Source: Bacteroidota bacterium (GTDB lineage Bacteria; Bacteroidota; Bacteroidia; CAIKAF01). Taken from it: a stretch of 8,693 bases of DNA. The notes below the pieces were generated by a model. It was not told the DNA's origin and searched no databases. It saw nothing but the letters and a program-made list of their open reading frames with translations. The position numbers and the translations under genes are program-made. Below are positions 8,001 to 8,693 of this stretch, piece by piece. Position 1 is the stretch's first letter. Each line of letters starts with the position of its first letter. The stretch is taken from positions 1-8,693 of the forward strand of contig JAEZEQ010000029.1 of assembly GCA_023432985.1 (NCBI GenBank), read 5' to 3'.

Positions 8001-8693
8001 ATACAGGAACAGCAACAGCTTCTATTTCGGCATTAAGCAGTACAAGAAGATGGGAAGTTTCACTGAGCACAGGAGCATTCAGTACTATGAATATGCGTTT
8101 GGGTGACGCGGGCATTGCCGGCGGTCAGACCCTTGTACAAGCAAATGCTGCTGCAGGGGTATACGATGTTTTTGTGGGATATAATGCTACATTTAATGGT
8201 TCAGCAACACCTCCAACATTGCAATCACAAACGCCGGTTGATTTTGCAGATTTTACAGGATATGTTTCATATGCAGTCCCTGCTACATGTGCGGGTATTC
8301 CAAACCCGGGCAATACCATAGCTTCTGCATCAAATATTTGTTTGGGAGAAAGTCTGACTTTATCCATTCAGAATGCAACTTTAGGTATGGGGGTGAAATA
8401 CCAATGGCAAGTTTCGACAGATGGAATTACGTATAGCAATTTAGTGGGCGATTCTGCAGCTGTATTGCAAATAAGTCCTGCCGGTTTGGAATATTACCGT
8501 TGTAGAGTATTGTGTACATATGGTCCGGATTCGGCCTTTACTGCGCCATTCCAAGCCACATATGCACAAGATGTTTTAAGCTCGGTTCCGGCTACACGTT
8601 GTGGAGCAGGTAGTGTAACTCTTTCTGCAACTGCTAATCCGGGTGCTTCTATCCAATGGTTGGTGAATGCGAATGATATTGCTGCCGTGGGAA
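5057..8693 (+). CDS. Large secreted multidomain surface/adhesin-like protein with G8-like and Ig-like modules (3' partial)
   Basis: I read this frame codon by codon from ATG 5057 to the window end and found no stop, so at least 1212 residues are encoded and the gene continues outside. Residues 1-20 are a Sec signal peptide ending VHAQ. Residues about 21-208 form a jelly-roll-like domain ('GGGFELGSTPAANGW', 'VVPAGLSKMTLGFKWKGYG', 'PPIALDEVSL') like the choice-of-anchor/cleaved-adhesin type. Two G8-like modules start at 213 ('SGNWNDPAIW') and 574 ('SGDWNSPATW'), each leading into long beta-strand repeats rich in N, G, S and T ('GNLTIDGTL', 'SLTLTSGDLTVG', 'TLNINGY'). At 934 the pattern 'GPFERTI...FFPVGKSGYAPIWL' recalls large Bacteroidota surface proteins. 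An Ig-like domain follows (Cys1095, Trp1117, YRC with Cys1149), and a second begins near 1173 (Cys1182). A T9SS sorting domain is expected at the unseen C-terminus. No catalytic motif is visible. A role in adhesion or carbohydrate binding is inferred. Confidence 0.85.
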   Translation, partial: MKKLIFTIFVVCSALFVHAQTLLIDPMQGGGFELGSTPAANGWTEVNPSTDGWAIGAVPVPTAGSNCAYISNDGGISWKYSQFSVYSHLYQDFVVPAGLSKMTLGFKWKGYGEGTTSSNFDNMKVYLVPVSYTPSSSSEITGQELSGPSSINGMYKLDSVNWNSETIVFSAVPGNSYRLVFRWKSDVSFIGNPPIALDEVSLTASAPGNFITINSGNWNDPAIWQANAVPGPADNALVSAGDVVDLNASGLSIGNLTIDGTLGYTSTPADFTVNGNLQVNAGGILNVFNSTTGKRIYVANNIINNGVIDLSIGSTSAGNLTLNGAGVQSVSGSGSFANGKIRNLTITNTSLAIPNIIWDFPGVSVEYNLSISDAKIDLNGHTFTYGTSITTAGNTFTFTNGGFMNGTFARWWTNTATGYTTLRPTSAPTGAAGRYPFYNPSGDLRIFYLGRKTPTVGGIYAVEYVDANTTTSGLNIVDGAYTITDRWDAHFNVNTGSTNPVADSNFVTIIAPNSIPTAAPGAYVSLQSSAISGSHLSTYSNLAAQRRGVSTTDLLDVNGIYIGLNASDVSVSPIASGDWNSPATWPGGILPTCSSNVNIPTGIVVSVSSAGNFAKSVNIAAGGSLTLTSGDLTVGCVNNDNMFVNNGTLSVGPTATLNINGYMTHNVGSTFNQTGGDIFVDGNSGTALNSVPSSLSIVSIYTSQLNWTAGTLTIVDPHASTSTSSNSFLYSLPSGNHIDLTSGSHTLKFGDGVSTDPGGHSNGFRLNTYASSSRISLYNLVVDGGSGTNRFVTTAFTFGVNNDLSITANSEARFSSTVHISGNLINNGTYTSTSTTYLGSLLGGTVGGSSLPQNVSGSGLFRNSATTPTANLTSFTINNQNPAGVTLSVPLVVSGTLNLTDGVVYTSGSSLLSLGAGTGTGTLSGGGANAYVNGPFERTISATNGNGTYQFFPVGKSGYAPIWLAPANSMLSKYAVESFDSNTGTATASISALSSTRRWEVSLSTGAFSTMNMRLGDAGIAGGQTLVQANAAAGVYDVFVGYNATFNGSATPPTLQSQTPVDFADFTGYVSYAVPATCAGIPNPGNTIASASNICLGESLTLSIQNATLGMGVKYQWQVSTDGITYSNLVGDSAAVLQISPAGLEYYRCRVLCTYGPDSAFTAPFQATYAQDVLSSVPATRCGAGSVTLSATANPGASIQWLVNANDIAAVG
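5693..5797 (+). repeat. G8-like module, copy 1 (protein-level repeat in the large surface protein)
   Basis: It encodes residues 213-247: SGNWNDPAIW, then VPGPADN and a hydrophobic 'ALVSAGDVVDL' strand. The spacing of two Trp, a Pro and a V-x-x-G-x-x-V strand matches copy 2 at 6776-6880. The repeat is diverged in DNA and evident only in protein. Confidence 0.6.
6776..6880 (+). repeat. G8-like module, copy 2 (protein-level repeat in the large surface protein)
   Basis: It encodes residues 574-608: SGDWNSPATW, then GGILPTCSSNVNIPTGIVVSV. This copy is closer to the usual Bacteroidota form 'GxWxxPxxWxGGxxPxxxxxVxIPxGxxV' than copy 1, which has lost the GG before Pro. The copies start 361 residues apart and each opens a new beta-rich repeat block. 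Confidence 0.6.

Noticed and set aside
5057..8693. Frameshift or broken gene in the large surface protein
   Set aside because: Codon-by-codon reading found no stop from 5057 to the window end. The gene is cut only by the window edge.
1..8693. CRISPR array, tRNA/rRNA genes, insertion sequence or phage module
   Set aside because: No spaced direct repeats, cloverleaf or rRNA-like sequence, transposase motifs or terminal inverted repeats were seen; nearly all of the window is covered by ordinary coding sequence.

Overview
The window looks like a chromosomal segment from a member of the Bacteroidota (Bacteroidetes). Three things point there. Two proteins carry the phylum's secretion signatures: a type IX secretion (T9SS) type A C-terminal sorting domain and a lipoprotein with an acidic surface-export signal after its Cys. 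Both main intergenic gaps contain matches to the Bacteroidota -33/-7 promoter (TTG or TTTG, about 20-22 bases, then TAnnTTTG). The coding sequence is moderately AT-rich, with A/T-rich leaders and no strong Shine-Dalgarno sites. I cannot name the genus. All supported genes are on the + strand.

Layout: (1) 1-309, the 3' part of a small lipoprotein gene with a carboxypeptidase-regulatory-like beta-sandwich, whose true start lies upstream. (2) 310-423, a regulatory gap with stacked inverted repeats followed by a promoter. (3) 424-4943, a tight three-gene operon: a T9SS-exported HmuY-like protein, a TonB-dependent outer-membrane receptor (TTG start, 6 bases downstream), and a HmuY-family lipoprotein (4-base ATGA overlap with the receptor gene). 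(4) 4944-5056, a gap with a second promoter and a TAAAA ribosome-binding site. (5) 5057 to the window end, one uninterrupted reading frame of at least 1212 codons for a large secreted multidomain surface protein: signal peptide, jelly-roll-like N domain, two G8-like 'GxW...W...P' modules in beta-rich repeats, then Ig-like domains. Its 3' end is outside the window.

How the genes may work together: HmuY proteins are known in Porphyromonas and relatives as heme-binding surface lipoproteins that hand heme to the TonB-dependent receptor HmuR. Here a receptor with the heme-receptor-style FRAP-His arrangement is bracketed by two divergent HmuY paralogues predicted to reach the outside by different routes: one by T9SS (attached to the surface or released), one as a surface lipoprotein. 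A two-stage capture-and-relay system for heme or a related ligand is the most interesting reading, but the ligand is inferred. No hmuS/T/U/V-type genes follow. The large downstream adhesin-like gene has its own promoter and is probably a separate unit.
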